A stretch of 64,000 bases of DNA from Thiohalophilus sp. (GCF_034522235.1 NZ_JAXHLN010000002.1:406001-470000); one strand, 5' to 3'. Counted from the first letter of the stretch, positions 16,690 through 25,986 are shown. Notes: generated by a model not told the origin, from the letters alone. Numbers and translations: made by a program.

Positions 16690-17274
16690 CTAAGGCGACT
16701 GATCCCGGCGCCAGCTATCGGCCTGGGTCCGGATCAGGTCGCTCAATAACTGCGCCGCCGGCCCGGGGTGTTCCTGGCCGAAGGCCAGATACAGATGGGT
16801 GCGGTAGATCTGGCCGCTGGCCAGCGGCAGAGGCAGTAACTGGCCATTTTCCAGTTCGGCCTGAATCCGATGGCGGGGCAACCAGCCGTAACCCAGTCCG
16901 TGGCGAATCGTGGTGACTGCGGTGTCGATACTGCTGACGGTCCAGCGGTGTTCGGCCCCCAGCCAGCCAAAGTCGCGCGGCGCCTGCTGGCCGGAGTCCT
17001 TTACCACCACCTGCATCTCCTTTTCCAGATCGGCCATTTTCAGCTGGCGGCCGAGCCCGTGCAGGGGATGCCCGGGATGGGCGACGGCCACAAATTCAAT
17101 TTCCAGCAGCGGATCGGCCAGACTGGCCGACGGCAGCTCGGCCCCGATGATCAGATCCGCGTGATCCTGCTCCAGCGCTTCCAGCGCGCCGGAGAGCACC
17201 ACTTCCTCCAGCAGCACCCGGGTGCCGCGATCCTGTGGGGCAAAGGCGTGCAGGGCATTGAGTAACCGATAAAT
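16690..17274 (-). pseudogene. LysR-family regulator remnant (YhaJ-like), HTH domain deleted
   Basis: The open frame codes for only the effector-binding half of a LysR regulator (VLLEEVVLSGALEALEQ, DLIIGAELP, AVTTIRHGLGYGWLP, THLYLAFGQEHPG). The N-terminal winged-helix domain of roughly 90-120 residues is absent. The frame runs back through IYRLLNALHAF to a TAA at 17275-17277, with no upstream HTH coding in any frame. The next bases are the promoter region of the divergent doxX. LysR regulators of the YhaJ type normally stand here and control doxX/yqjG/pirin genes. A deletion between promoter and mid-gene explains the picture. Confidence 0.8.
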
Positions 17275-17307
17275 TTAAGCCAATATTTGAACTTTTTTTA
17301 TCGGTTA
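17263..17307. promoter_or_regulatory. 11-bp perfect inverted repeat, candidate operator of the doxX-yqjG-pirin unit
   Basis: TAACCGATAAA (17263-17273) and TTTATCGGTTA (17297-17307) are perfect inverted copies 23 bp apart, just upstream of doxX. The left arm overlaps the truncated lysR frame at the deletion junction. LysR-type regulators bind dyads of this kind. A TTGAAC at 17287-17292 could be the -35 box. The arm may equally have been created by the rearrangement that removed the HTH domain. Confidence 0.45.
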
Positions 17308-17359
17308 ATTTGGGGCTATGTTTCTCGCACTGGATAACTCAACGTGTAAGGAGAACAAC

Positions 17360-17706
17360 ATGAACCAATATCAGACGCTGGCCGGGCGGATACTGCTGGC
17401 GCATTTTTACTGGCGGGTATCAGCAAGATCACCGGCTACGCCGGGACCCAGGGCTACATGGAATCGATGGGCGTGCCGGGCATGTTGCTGCCCCTGGTCA
17501 TTCTGCTGGAAATCGGCGGGGCCCTGGCCCTGATCGTCGGCTGGAAGACTCGCTGGGCCGCCTGGGCGCTGGCGGCGATTATTTTCCACAGTAACTTTGC
17601 CGATCAAATGCAGTCGGTTCTGTTTATGAAGAACCTGGCCATGGCCGGCGGCCTGCTGATACTGGCAGCACACGGTCCCGGTGTACTGAGTCTGGGCAAA
17701 AAGTAG
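17360..17706 (+). pseudogene. DoxX family (YqjF-like) membrane protein, frameshifted
   Basis: Translation starts at 17360 (ribosome site AAGGAGAAC) as MNQYQTLAGRILLA. It then leaves the family frame near 17400-17412, where the DNA reads GCGCATTTTTACTGG. In the frame one base back the DoxX sequence continues: FLLAGISKITGYAGTQGYME, then GVPGMLLPLVILLEIGGALALI, ending at 17706. A single-base deletion in or beside the T-run accounts for it. The 17360 frame ends at 17533. DoxX proteins are four-helix membrane proteins tied to thiol/quinone redox balance. The gene is broken unless the base is a sequencing error. Downstream genes remain intact. Confidence 0.8.
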
Positions 17707-17841
17707 GTCCGGCCGAGAGGTCCGCGAAGCGACGTAAACAGGATTTTGCCGTTCCTATCCAGTTGGTTGATTCGCGGATTATTTAGCGATCTGCGGCCAT
17801 GCCACACTTGCTATCAAACACAATCAAAGAGGGAGATAACC

Positions 17842-18795
17842 GTGAGCCTGATGATAAACGGCCAGTTACACGAGGACTGGCTCGATGCCGAAACCGAAGA
17901 CGGCGAATTTGTGCGCCAGGACTCGCAGTTTCGCCACTGGGTGACGCCCGACGGTTCCCCCGGTCCCGGTGGCGAGGGGGGCTTCAAGGCCGAACCGGGG
18001 CGTTATCATTTGTATGTTTCCTATGCCTGCCCCTGGGCCCACCGGACACTGATTTTCCGCAAGCTGAAAAAACTGGAGACGATGATCAGCGTCTCGGTGG
18101 TCCACCCGCACATGGGACCGAAGGGTTGGGACTTTCGCGATTATCCCGGTGCCACCGGCGACACGCTGTATGGGTATGAGTACATGCACCAGCTGTACAC
18201 CCGGGCTGATCCGCACTATAGCGGCATCGTGACCGTGCCGGCATTGTGGGACAAGCAGCGCGAAACCCTGGTGAATAACGAGTCGGCGGAAATCATTCGC
18301 ATGTTGAACAGTGCGTTTGATACGTGGGCGGAAGACAGCGTGGATATGTATCCCGCACCTTTGCGCGAGGCGATTGATAACATCAACGAGATGGTCTATG
18401 AATCGGTCAACAACGGAGTCTATCGCACCGGCTTTGCCAGCACTCAGGAAGCCTACGAAAAAAACTTCAACTGTCTGTTTGCCGCGCTGGATGAGCTGGA
18501 GCAACGGCTGTCGAAACAGCGTTATCTTCTCGGCAGCCAACTGACCGAGGCCGACTGGCGCCTGTTCCCCACCCTGTTACGTTTTGATCCGGTCTATGTG
18601 GGCCATTTCAAGTGCAATAAACAGCGCATTGTCGATTACCCAAATCTGTCCAACTATCTGCTCGAGTTGTATCAGATGCCGGGTATTGCCGACACGACCG
18701 ATTTCGAGCATATCAAGCAACACTATTATTATAGTCATGTGGAACTGAATCCGACCCGTATCGTTCCCAAAGGGCCGGTGCAGGATTTATTATAG
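17842..18795 (+). CDS. yqjG: Glutathionyl-hydroquinone reductase (YqjG family)
   Basis: The product is 317 residues from the GTG at 17842, which follows a good ribosome site (GAGGGAGA). An open frame extends upstream but lacks homology-like sequence. The N-terminus INGQLHEDWLDAETEDGEF and the segment GRYHLYVSYACPWAHRTLI match the Xi-class glutathione transferases. The Cys of ACPWAHR is the catalytic residue that removes glutathione from glutathionyl-hydroquinones. TLVNNESAEIIRMLNS and LTEADWRLFPTLLRFDPVYVGHFKCN are further family motifs. It lies in the doxX-yqjG-pirin unit, which in enterobacteria is controlled by the LysR protein YhaJ. Confidence 0.92.
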   Translation: MSLMINGQLHEDWLDAETEDGEFVRQDSQFRHWVTPDGSPGPGGEGGFKAEPGRYHLYVSYACPWAHRTLIFRKLKKLETMISVSVVHPHMGPKGWDFRDYPGATGDTLYGYEYMHQLYTRADPHYSGIVTVPALWDKQRETLVNNESAEIIRMLNSAFDTWAEDSVDMYPAPLREAIDNINEMVYESVNNGVYRTGFASTQEAYEKNFNCLFAALDELEQRLSKQRYLLGSQLTEADWRLFPTLLRFDPVYVGHFKCNKQRIVDYPNLSNYLLELYQMPGIADTTDFEHIKQHYYYSHVELNPTRIVPKGPVQDLL

Positions 18796-18818
18796 CCACA
18801 CAATCGTGGAGAACTGAC

Positions 18819-19559
18819 ATGAGTGCGCAATCCCTGTTTGTGACTGATGCCTTGTTGATGCAGGAAGGCGATGGCGCCGAGGTGCAGCGGCTGTTTCCCA
18901 TTCCGCGGCGCATGATGAACTACGACCCGTTCGTCTTATGGGATCATTTTACCATCGAGCCGGGCAATGGCTTCCCGACCCATCCCCATCGCGGTTTCGA
19001 GGCGATCACCTACATGTTCAGTGGCAGTATGCAGCACAAGGACAATCTGGGTAATGAGTCGACAGTAACGGGTGGCGGCGCGCAGCGGTTTACTGCCGGA
19101 CGCGGCATCGAACATTTGGAAATGCCGGCGGCAGAGGGACAGAGTAGCGGGATCCAGTTATGGATTAATTTGCCGCAAAATCTCAAGCAGATCGATCCCG
19201 ATTATCAACAGGTCGACGAGGATCAGGTGCCGGTGCTGCAAAAAGACGATGCCCGGGTGCGGGTGATCGTCGGCGAATCATCACCAATGAAACTCTCAAC
19301 CGACATACGCTATTACGATATCAGCCAGTCGGGCGGCGGGATTTACACCGAAAGTGTTCCACCGGGTTTTCGTGGATTGTTGTACCTGATGCAGGGTGCC
19401 GTTGAGGTCAATGGCCATGGCCTGAACCCGGGACAGGCCCTATTTTTTGAGGCCCAGAAGGACCTGGCGGTCAAAGGGCGGGGGACGAGCCGTTTCATGC
19501 TGGTCATGGGCCGGCCTCATGGCGAGCCGATTCGTCAATGGGGGCCATTCGTCGATTGA
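18819..19559 (+). CDS. Pirin family protein (bicupin)
   Basis: A 246-residue bicupin. The N-terminal metal site is HPHRGFEAITYMFSG with QRFTAGRGIEHLEMP, giving the three histidines and one glutamate of pirins. The body follows the YhaK/YhhW pattern (QLWINLPQNLKQIDPDYQ, then GQALFFEAQ near the end). Some pirins are quercetin dioxygenases and others are redox-linked regulators; which applies here is not known. It is 23 bp after yqjG with its own ribosome site (GTGGAGAA). Its conserved pairing with yqjG and doxX suggests quinone or electrophile handling. Confidence 0.92.
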   Translation: MSAQSLFVTDALLMQEGDGAEVQRLFPIPRRMMNYDPFVLWDHFTIEPGNGFPTHPHRGFEAITYMFSGSMQHKDNLGNESTVTGGGAQRFTAGRGIEHLEMPAAEGQSSGIQLWINLPQNLKQIDPDYQQVDEDQVPVLQKDDARVRVIVGESSPMKLSTDIRYYDISQSGGGIYTESVPPGFRGLLYLMQGAVEVNGHGLNPGQALFFEAQKDLAVKGRGTSRFMLVMGRPHGEPIRQWGPFVD

Positions 19560-19564
19560 TGGCG

Positions 19565-20143
19565 CTATTGAGCAGCCGTCTGCTTGCTTTCCTGTAGTTC
19601 CGGCAGTTGCAAGCTGAACGTGTCACCCAGAGCGCGGCGGATCTGGTTAATCGTGACATGATTGGCTTCAGTAGCGTCTTCCCATTGACTGCAAATCAAC
19701 CGATAAACATCCGGTTGTCGCTCGGAGCGCAGAAACATTTCCGTCGCGGTGTTGATCGGACTGGGATCGCTGCCGTTGATGTGTACGCCAATACCTGCAG
19801 AAATCCGTGAAGAAGCCAGTTGCACCGGCTGCATGGCATAATCGTCCCAGCGTACGACCTTATGGATGAGGAACGTATCCGGCTCTACGGTTTTTTCGCT
19901 ATCAAGCATCTGCCAGGTTTCGAATTTGCAATGGGGATAATACCGGTTCAGACTGTTGGCTGGCATCTGTTTCCCATCCTGAAACCAGAGACTGACAGTG
20001 TTTGGTGCAATACGCAGAGGCTGGTGGAGTATCAGCGTCGATTGGATGGGTACCGGAGTTAATGGTGAGTCGGGCGAGAAGGGTGGGGCCTGGCACGATG
20101 TACCAAGGCACAGGGGAATAATGACAGAGAAAAACTTATACAT
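19565..20143 (-). CDS. Uncharacterised exported protein, possible lipoprotein
   Basis: The product is 192 residues from the ATG at 20143, which opens a signal sequence (MYKFFSVIIPLCLGTSCQAPP). The GTSC site resembles a lipobox but lacks the usual Leu at -3. The mature part begins with a Pro/Ser-rich linker. It then has WFQDGKQMPANSLNRYYPHC, WQMLDSEKTVEPDTFLIHKV and RLICSQWEDATEANHVTINQIRRALG. Two later cysteines (PHCKFE and LICSQW) could form a disulfide. No family is recognised. It is convergent with the pirin gene. The 3-4% difference in composition from neighbours was not measured. Confidence 0.6.
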   Translation of the reverse strand: MYKFFSVIIPLCLGTSCQAPPFSPDSPLTPVPIQSTLILHQPLRIAPNTVSLWFQDGKQMPANSLNRYYPHCKFETWQMLDSEKTVEPDTFLIHKVVRWDDYAMQPVQLASSRISAGIGVHINGSDPSPINTATEMFLRSERQPDVYRLICSQWEDATEANHVTINQIRRALGDTFSLQLPELQESKQTAAQ

Positions 20144-20203
20144 AAGACACCCCCGGATGGGTGTTTGACTAAGGGAAAACCCGTAGATGCAAGTTAAAAT
20201 CAT

Positions 20204-20524
20204 AGCACTTTTTCAAAAGCGCGCAGCTGACATCTCAATTCGTTAGATGCCATAATTAATCGAACTGTTTACGAAATTGCTCTAAGTTATTGTGTAGAGG
20301 GAGAATCGCTGTCTGGAAGATTCTACAGACGGGGGGTGGGTGGCAGGAACTGCTTGCACCTGAAGGAGTGATGGGATAATTTCGAAAGGAATTGTTTGGC
20401 GCAACTGACTGCACTTATCCCCCACATTTCTGTCTTGCCATGGGTAACGGCAAATGGCAGGTCAATGATGCCGAGTAATTGTTTGGATAGTGATAAAAAG
20501 ATATTGGATATATAAGGAAAGGTG
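20204..20524. other. Gene-free interval upstream of the diguanylate cyclase
   Basis: This 321-bp AT-rich stretch separates the divergent lipoprotein and diguanylate-cyclase genes. No ORF with coding character, tRNA or strong hairpin is visible. Several TTGTTT and TATAAG-like hexamers near 20480-20515 could form a promoter, but none has ideal spacing. Confidence 0.5.
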
Positions 20525-21994
20525 ATGTCAGCACCTGATAACAAGGCGGTCTCTGATACTCTGGGTAGCACTCAGGGTACTGGCCAAAAAGTGCCTCTCT
20601 CCTCCAATTCAATCGCACGTATTCTGAACCTGCTGGATGATCTGAAGTCTTCCGCTGCCGGGATGGTGCTCTATCAGTATGTTGAGCGTATGCTGTTAGA
20701 AATGGATCAGGAACATGGGGAGCGGGACAAGGTCTTGCGTTTCTGGTTACGTTCATTAATGGATGTCTATGCCAAACATCTGGATCCAGGTAGCTCCATG
20801 CATGTGCATGTCAAGTTGCTGCAGAAACAGTTGCAAATGCCGCATACCAGTCATGAGCTTCAAGAGCTTCAAAGGCATATGGACTTGTATGCCATGCACA
20901 TTGCGCGCATGGAGTTAATCGATGAAGCTGTATTGCGCCGGGCACTGGAGCCGATATTTTCATATTACAGTGATGACATTTGTCCAGAGACGACAGAAAA
21001 CGAGAAAAGTTCTCAGAAGGAGAGCGAGAATTCCGCCTCGGGAGATGAAACTCAACGGGAACTAATCCAGAGTCTGATCGAGGAGCTTCTGCCGCATAAT
21101 GATCAGGACACGGAACAGAAGCTGGCTTCCAAGTATCGGCAATATCTTAACAGTCAGCATCGCGAGGCGGAAAAGGTACAGGCCAAATTGATGCAGCACA
21201 TCCAGGACACCATCGATGAAAACAAACAGTTCGGTGATATGCTGGAAAATGTCAAACTGGGTCTGGTCGAAGCCGAAGAAATTGATGATATCAACCTATT
21301 GCGCCAGAGTCTGATGGAAGATGTCGAAAAACTTGGCGGGGCCTATCGGGGTTTGCTTGGCAAGCTGGACGACGCCAAAAGTTACCTCAAAATGATCGAG
21401 ACGGACAGCCAGAATCTGAGCGAGGAACTGGCCAGAGTGCGTCTGCTAAGCATGACCGATGAACTCACCGATTTACCCAACAGACGTGCCCTGATGCGAC
21501 GTCTTGAAGACGAGATGAGCCGTTCCCAGCGTTACGGATTTCAATTGGGTCTGGCCTTGCTGGATCTCGATTCATTCAAAGATATTAATGATGAACATGG
21601 CCATGCAGTCGGTGATGCGGTATTGACCTGTTATGCCGAACAGATATTATCGACATTCCGCCATCATGACATGGTCGCGCGTTACGGCGGGGAAGAGTTT
21701 GCTGTAATTTTACCAAATACCGATCTCAAGGGTGCGTTGTCCGCGTTGCACAAAGTACAAAGAGAGGCGAAATCCACAATATGTCATTACGGTGAAGTTG
21801 AGGTGCCGGCACCGACATTCTCCGCCGGAGTGGCCATGTTGCATGAATCAGATGACGTGGAGTCATTAATGAAACGGGCCGATGACGCTATGTATGAAGC
21901 CAAGCGCCTTGGCCGTAACCAGATCGTGCTGGATCGACAGGATCAACTCCGGGCGCATGACGCGGGCAGTACTTCAATCAGCGATACTAACTGA
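20525..21994 (+). CDS. Cytoplasmic diguanylate cyclase (GGDEF)
   Basis: The product is 489 residues from the ATG at 20525 (ribosome site AAGGAAAGG); a GTG one codon earlier is possible. There is no membrane span. The first 320 residues are mostly helical, with an acidic, Ser-rich linker (about 155-178) and a long coiled-coil-like segment (about 200-310). The GGDEF domain carries R386-Y-G388-G-E-E-F392, a fully active form. The inhibitory RxxD is at 379-382 and the metal region LLDLDSFKDINDEHGH is intact. It should synthesise cyclic di-GMP with product inhibition. Its input signal is unknown. Confidence 0.93.
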   Translation: MSAPDNKAVSDTLGSTQGTGQKVPLSSNSIARILNLLDDLKSSAAGMVLYQYVERMLLEMDQEHGERDKVLRFWLRSLMDVYAKHLDPGSSMHVHVKLLQKQLQMPHTSHELQELQRHMDLYAMHIARMELIDEAVLRRALEPIFSYYSDDICPETTENEKSSQKESENSASGDETQRELIQSLIEELLPHNDQDTEQKLASKYRQYLNSQHREAEKVQAKLMQHIQDTIDENKQFGDMLENVKLGLVEAEEIDDINLLRQSLMEDVEKLGGAYRGLLGKLDDAKSYLKMIETDSQNLSEELARVRLLSMTDELTDLPNRRALMRRLEDEMSRSQRYGFQLGLALLDLDSFKDINDEHGHAVGDAVLTCYAEQILSTFRHHDMVARYGGEEFAVILPNTDLKGALSALHKVQREAKSTICHYGEVEVPAPTFSAGVAMLHESDDVESLMKRADDAMYEAKRLGRNQIVLDRQDQLRAHDAGSTSISDTN

Positions 21995-22006
21995 CGAACA
22001 GAGCAG

Positions 22007-22032
22007 GCTGTCTTTAAGACAGCAGTTTTAGT
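22007..22032 (+). terminator. Weak intrinsic terminator after the diguanylate cyclase
   Basis: GCTGTC (22007-22012) and GACAGC (22018-22023) pair around TTTAA, followed by AGTTTTAG. The stem is short and the T-run brief. It lies between convergent genes and slightly overlaps the 3' end of the gene on the other strand. Confidence 0.4.
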
Positions 22033-22729
22033 GTACCGGAAGTTTTTCCCGTACGGCCTCTCGATCGAACCACCAGTCATCCTGTACCAGCACATCAATG
22101 ACCATCGACAGACGTGGTAGAAATGCCTTCGGGTCCTCAAGCTCCAGCTTCTTGAGCCACATATCCATTTGTTCTTGCGTTTCCACGTCACTGTGCCGTT
22201 TGGCGACATCAGCCAGTATTTTCGATGTCAGAAAGGTCAGGCTTTCGTGCTTGTCTTCGGGCGAACGCAGATCGGCAATATAATGCGAGGTTATGGCGGC
22301 CACGGCGGCGCCGTCCGCGTCAGCCGGTGTTTCATCGATAATATGGTTCAGCATGGTGATAGTGGTTTGCGGCATAATCGGAAAAGTAACCGCCAGCCAG
22401 ACGCCCTGGCCCAGCGCGGATAGCGATGCCGGCTGCTCGCACTGAAACAGGACATTATAAGTTTCCACTGCATCTTGCCACGCTTCCTGGTTCAGGAAGG
22501 TGTCAATAATATCCCGGCCCTCCTGCCAGGCTTCTTCCTTGCGTTCCAGCGCCAGTAACAGTTCGGCGACATCCAGTCGTGCGCGTGCGCGATCCAGCGT
22601 CGAGGCGTCTTTGGACAATTCAGCCACACGCTGTTGATGCATCTGGAGCTGCTCCTCCAGTGACATCTCGGAATGAGCAGCCTGGGCCTTGTTGCCGAAC
22701 ATGGCCTCATCAATTTCAAAGTCGCTCAT
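22028..22729 (-). CDS. Uncharacterised helical protein
   Basis: The product is 233 residues from the ATG at 22729 (an adjacent ATG at 22732 is possible). The sequence is almost entirely helical and acidic. A coiled-coil-like region (SLEEQLQMHQQRVAELSK, about 22-40) is followed by repeat-like helices (ARLDVAELLLALERKEEAWQ and similar) that suggest a TPR-type superhelix. It has no signal peptide or membrane span. The family is not recognised. It is convergent with the diguanylate cyclase. A scaffold or adaptor role would fit the fold, but nothing in the sequence shows one. Confidence 0.65.
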   Translation of the reverse strand: MSDFEIDEAMFGNKAQAAHSEMSLEEQLQMHQQRVAELSKDASTLDRARARLDVAELLLALERKEEAWQEGRDIIDTFLNQEAWQDAVETYNVLFQCEQPASLSALGQGVWLAVTFPIMPQTTITMLNHIIDETPADADGAAVAAITSHYIADLRSPEDKHESLTFLTSKILADVAKRHSDVETQEQMDMWLKKLELEDPKAFLPRLSMVIDVLVQDDWWFDREAVREKLPVH

Positions 22730-22886
22730 CACTAACTCCCGTGCAATCGTTGTGTGTATATGTCATATTAGGGGCGATATTATAGTGGCTATCAGCTCGA
22801 TTTTACAGGTACCTGGTACAAGCCTGGATATTTGATCAGGTTGCCGTGCAATCAGACTATAACCCGTAATAAGGAAGGGAATTGAC

Positions 22887-23576
22887 ATGCAGGATTATTT
22901 GCCCATGATCAGTCGACTGCTTGTGGCATTAGTTGTCGGCAGTATTATCGGATTGGAGAGGGCCTTTCACGGGCGGCCCGCCGGGCTGCGCACGCATGCG
23001 CTGGTGTCCACGTCTTCCTGTTTGTTGATGTTATTAACCGTCTATCAATGGGATTTGCTGGCCGGGGTGCCGGTGGAAACCATTCGGGTGGATCCCACTC
23101 GCATGGCCCAGGGGATCATGACCGGCATCGGCTTTCTGGGTGCCGGGGTGATAATGAAGGAAAAGCTGGCTGTCCGTGGTCTGACCACGGCGGCTTCTAT
23201 CTGGATGACCGCCGCCATCGGCATTATGGTCGGTATGGGGTTCTATAGTGCGAGTCTGCTGACCACTCTGATTGCATTGATCGTTCTGGGTTTGTTTGGC
23301 TGGAGTGAAAGAGTCATGCCGAACCGGCATTTTGCCAGCTTGTCGATTCGGTATAACCGTGATGAAGGACTGTCGCGCACACGATTGATTGAGATACTCA
23401 AGGAACACAATATTACCTGTGCCAATATGAGCTATCACATGTATGAAAAAGACAGGATGGGTGAGTACAAGCTGACCATGTTTACACTCAATCCCGAAAA
23501 CTTTCACACCTTGTCCGAGACCCTGCAACAAACCGGCCTGGTGCGGGAGTTTAACCTGTTTCCCTCTGGTGGCTGA
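22887..23576 (+). CDS. MgtC/SapB family membrane protein
   Basis: The product is 229 residues. Four or five membrane spans occupy the first 140 residues, with the family motifs GLERAFHGRPAGLRTHALV and GIGFLGAGVIMKE and then GLTTAASIWMTAAIGIMVGMGFY. The C-terminal 85 residues are soluble and resemble an ACT-like domain. MgtC proteins are linked to survival in low magnesium and to inhibition of ATP synthase in pathogens; the role in this organism is unknown. The ribosome site AAGGAAGGG precedes the ATG. The gene stands alone. No magnesium-sensing leader was recognised in the 154 bp upstream. Confidence 0.9.
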   Translation: MQDYLPMISRLLVALVVGSIIGLERAFHGRPAGLRTHALVSTSSCLLMLLTVYQWDLLAGVPVETIRVDPTRMAQGIMTGIGFLGAGVIMKEKLAVRGLTTAASIWMTAAIGIMVGMGFYSASLLTTLIALIVLGLFGWSERVMPNRHFASLSIRYNRDEGLSRTRLIEILKEHNITCANMSYHMYEKDRMGEYKLTMFTLNPENFHTLSETLQQTGLVREFNLFPSGG

Positions 23577-23667
23577 TGGTTGGGTTTGTCCGCGCGGACG
23601 ATCAAGGTTTCGAGGTTTAGCTATAAACCGTTATTGGTGAGCAGGCTTTACAACAAGGAATGTTGAA

Positions 23668-24351
23668 TCAGCCGGCGTAGTGTTGTTCGAGAATCTGTCG
23701 GGTGAAGTCGGTACGCAGATAAAAACCCCGCGGCAGGATCTGACAAAGATTGCCCTCACTGTCATGGGCTTCGGTCAGCACGCGTGAATGAGCAGCTTTG
23801 GGGCGGATTTGCAAATAGCGGCCATGACGGGCAGATAGCTCTTCCCAGCGGCCCAGACAAACAAGCTCCATCAACTCTTCCCAGTCATCCCGCAACATGG
23901 CTTCCTGGCCGGGGCTCGGCGACCAGAGCAGGGCGTTACCGATACAGCGTTGCGCCAGCGGCAGTCGGGGATCGGCTTCGATCGGTATCCACAACACCCG
24001 CTGCAATTTCTGGCGCAGCCAGGAGCGCTCCCAGCGCAGCTGGTGGGTCTCGTTCATGGGAACCGTGCAGACATAGGTGGATTCGCGCGGCAGGCCATTG
24101 GCGTTCAGGGGCAGGCTTTTAAGTTCCACGCCTAGCTGTTGAAAATCGGGTTCGGGCAGGGAGGCCGCACTGGCGCCCAGGGCCCGTTCCAGTAACTGGC
24201 CAACCCAGCCTTTGGCATGGCGTTGATTGGCGGGTACCGGCTCGCCCAGCTGTTCGGCCAGTTCGGCAAACCGCTGGCCGGCGATCTCGCGCGCACGTTC
24301 CAGCAGCGCCTGCTCACTGTGCGGTGGTGTAATGTAAGCGGAGCGTGACAT
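23668..24351 (-). CDS. mutH: DNA mismatch repair endonuclease MutH
   Basis: The product is 227 residues from the ATG at 24351; an in-frame ATG 11 codons upstream is less likely. The catalytic D69-x6-E76-L-K78 motif (DFQQLGVELKSL) is intact. KGWVGQLLERALGASA, LKRVLWIPIE-like, LLWSPSPGQE and ARHGRYLQIRPKAA follow the E. coli protein along its whole length. MutH nicks the unmethylated strand at hemimethylated GATC sites when activated by MutL. Its presence implies Dam methylation and places the organism among gammaproteobacteria. MutS, MutL and Dam are not in the window. Confidence 0.95.
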   Translation of the reverse strand: MSRSAYITPPHSEQALLERAREIAGQRFAELAEQLGEPVPANQRHAKGWVGQLLERALGASAASLPEPDFQQLGVELKSLPLNANGLPRESTYVCTVPMNETHQLRWERSWLRQKLQRVLWIPIEADPRLPLAQRCIGNALLWSPSPGQEAMLRDDWEELMELVCLGRWEELSARHGRYLQIRPKAAHSRVLTEAHDSEGNLCQILPRGFYLRTDFTRQILEQHYAG

Positions 24352-24391
24352 GCTCGCTATTGTAAATCCTCGGATCCGTTTCAACCAGGTA

Positions 24392-25372
24392 TTACTGGGT
24401 GGTGAAGCTGACTTTGCGGTACTGATCTTTTACACAAGTGATAGTATCGCGACTCTCCAATGTGCATTCCAGTTTATGAGGAGCGCTCTTTTGGCCGGGC
24501 TGGATGCCTCCGCTGGTTGATGTCCGGGATTCCTCTTCTCCATACACTTCTATTTGGGTGCTTTCCTGTTGTTCAACTTCCAGTACGTTGTTCACATAAG
24601 ATATATGAAATTGTTTCCCGTTGAAGTTCGACAGGGTGGCCTCGGTATTGTAGGTGATAATTTGCGCGCCGGTACTGCGTTCCTGGGGAGTTGAAATACA
24701 TTTTATAATTTTACCTTGTTTACGACACCGGCTGATGTTGGAGGGGAGGTAACCGGAGTAGCGACCGCTGCGTTGCCAGTTACCCTTTAAAATCGCAGCA
24801 GTTATGTCCTGTTGCGGTTGCCGTTTGCTAACCGCTGCGCTACGGCGCTTATTCTGACCGATCAGGGCTGACAGTTCCTCGACCTTGCCTTGTGCCGGAT
24901 AGTAACCCCCGTTGGCGGCCTGGCGATATAAACGAATTGCCTGTTTGAGATCCTTGTCGAATCCCATGCCCAGTTCATGCATGTTGGCGAGCTGATACCG
25001 GGCGCTGGCAATATCCTGTTCAGCGGCCTTGCTCAGCAGTTTGATCGCCTTGTTCAGATTGCGATCAACACCGTTTCCTTCGACATACAGGATACCGAGC
25101 CGGGCCATGGAAAGCGCGTGATTGGCCTCGGCGGCTTTGCCATACCATTCGGCGGCCTTTTGGATATTACGCCCGGTTCCCCGGCCCCGCTCATATTTGA
25201 GTCCCACTTCGTACATGGCCTGGAGCTTGCCTTTCTCGGCTTCTTTCAACACCTCCTTGAAGCGTTTGACCTGTAACCAGTCCGAACTGTTGGCCAGGGC
25301 GGGTTGCGGGGTCATCAGGGAGAAACCGAGCAGACTCAGGGACAGCAGCCGCATGATTAATGAACGACGCAT
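24392..25372 (-). CDS. Secreted Sel1-repeat protein
   Basis: The product is 326 residues with a signal peptide (cleavage near ALANS, about 28). Three or four Sel1 (TPR-like) repeats span about 40-165: AMYEVGLKYERGRGTGRNIQ, SMARLGILYVEGNGVDRNLN, ARYQLANMHELGMGFDKDLK and a partial last copy. After a basic linker, the C-terminal 130 residues contain paired cysteines (SRCRKQGKIIKCIS and LECTLESRDTITCVKD). This part looks like a small disulfide-bonded beta domain of unknown type. Sel1 proteins usually act as scaffolds. It is adjacent to but separately transcribed from mutH. Confidence 0.85.
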   Translation of the reverse strand: MRRSLIMRLLSLSLLGFSLMTPQPALANSSDWLQVKRFKEVLKEAEKGKLQAMYEVGLKYERGRGTGRNIQKAAEWYGKAAEANHALSMARLGILYVEGNGVDRNLNKAIKLLSKAAEQDIASARYQLANMHELGMGFDKDLKQAIRLYRQAANGGYYPAQGKVEELSALIGQNKRRSAAVSKRQPQQDITAAILKGNWQRSGRYSGYLPSNISRCRKQGKIIKCISTPQERSTGAQIITYNTEATLSNFNGKQFHISYVNNVLEVEQQESTQIEVYGEEESRTSTSGGIQPGQKSAPHKLECTLESRDTITCVKDQYRKVSFTTQ

Positions 25373-25503
25373 GGATCACCTCCTCTTGGTGTGATGGTGC
25401 TCTATGCACAGTCGGCAGATAACCCCACGATTTTAGTATTTTATTCAAATGGGCCAGATAACCATCCGTAAACAGCGTATGGACGGGCACTCGGTAATCA
25501 GGG

Positions 25504-25986
25504 TCAGGCCGTTTCACGTTGCCAATGGCCTGATTTACCGCCCTTTTTCTCCAGCAGGCAAATGTTCTGCATGTGCATGCCGCGATCCACCGCCTTGCAC
25601 ATGTCGTAGATGGTCAGCAGCGCAATCTGGGTGGCGGTGAGGGCTTCCATCTCCACACCGGTCTGCCCCCGGGTTTCGACAATACTGCGACAGCGCACGC
25701 AGTTGCGCGCTGGATCGGGAGTCAGCTCCACTTCCACATGGGTTAGCATCAGCGGATGACACAGGGGTATCAGATCGGCGGTGCGTTTGGCGGCCATGAT
25801 GCCGGCGATGCGCGCGATACCCAGTACATCGCCTTTTTGATGGCCGCCCTCGATAATCAGTTGCAGGGTGTCAGGCTGCATGTGGATCTCGCCGCCGGCC
25901 ACCGCCTCGCGCAGGGTGACGGACTTTTCGCCCACATCGACCATGTGGGCCTTGCCGTCCTGATTGAAATGGGTCAGTTTGCTCAT
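25504..25986 (-). CDS. moaC: Cyclic pyranopterin monophosphate synthase MoaC
   Basis: A 160-residue enzyme of molybdenum cofactor synthesis; with MoaA it forms cyclic pyranopterin monophosphate. Family motifs are present: [44 protein letters not shown] and [31 protein letters not shown]. The conserved Lys and Asp near the C-terminus (MCKAVDRGM) are present. It is divergent from moaD and moaE, 93 bp apart, and the three share this locus. MoaA is not in the window. No molybdenum-cofactor riboswitch was recognised in the intergenic region. Confidence 0.96.
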   Translation of the reverse strand: MSKLTHFNQDGKAHMVDVGEKSVTLREAVAGGEIHMQPDTLQLIIEGGHQKGDVLGIARIAGIMAAKRTADLIPLCHPLMLTHVEVELTPDPARNCVRCRSIVETRGQTGVEMEALTATQIALLTIYDMCKAVDRGMHMQNICLLEKKGGKSGHWQRETA

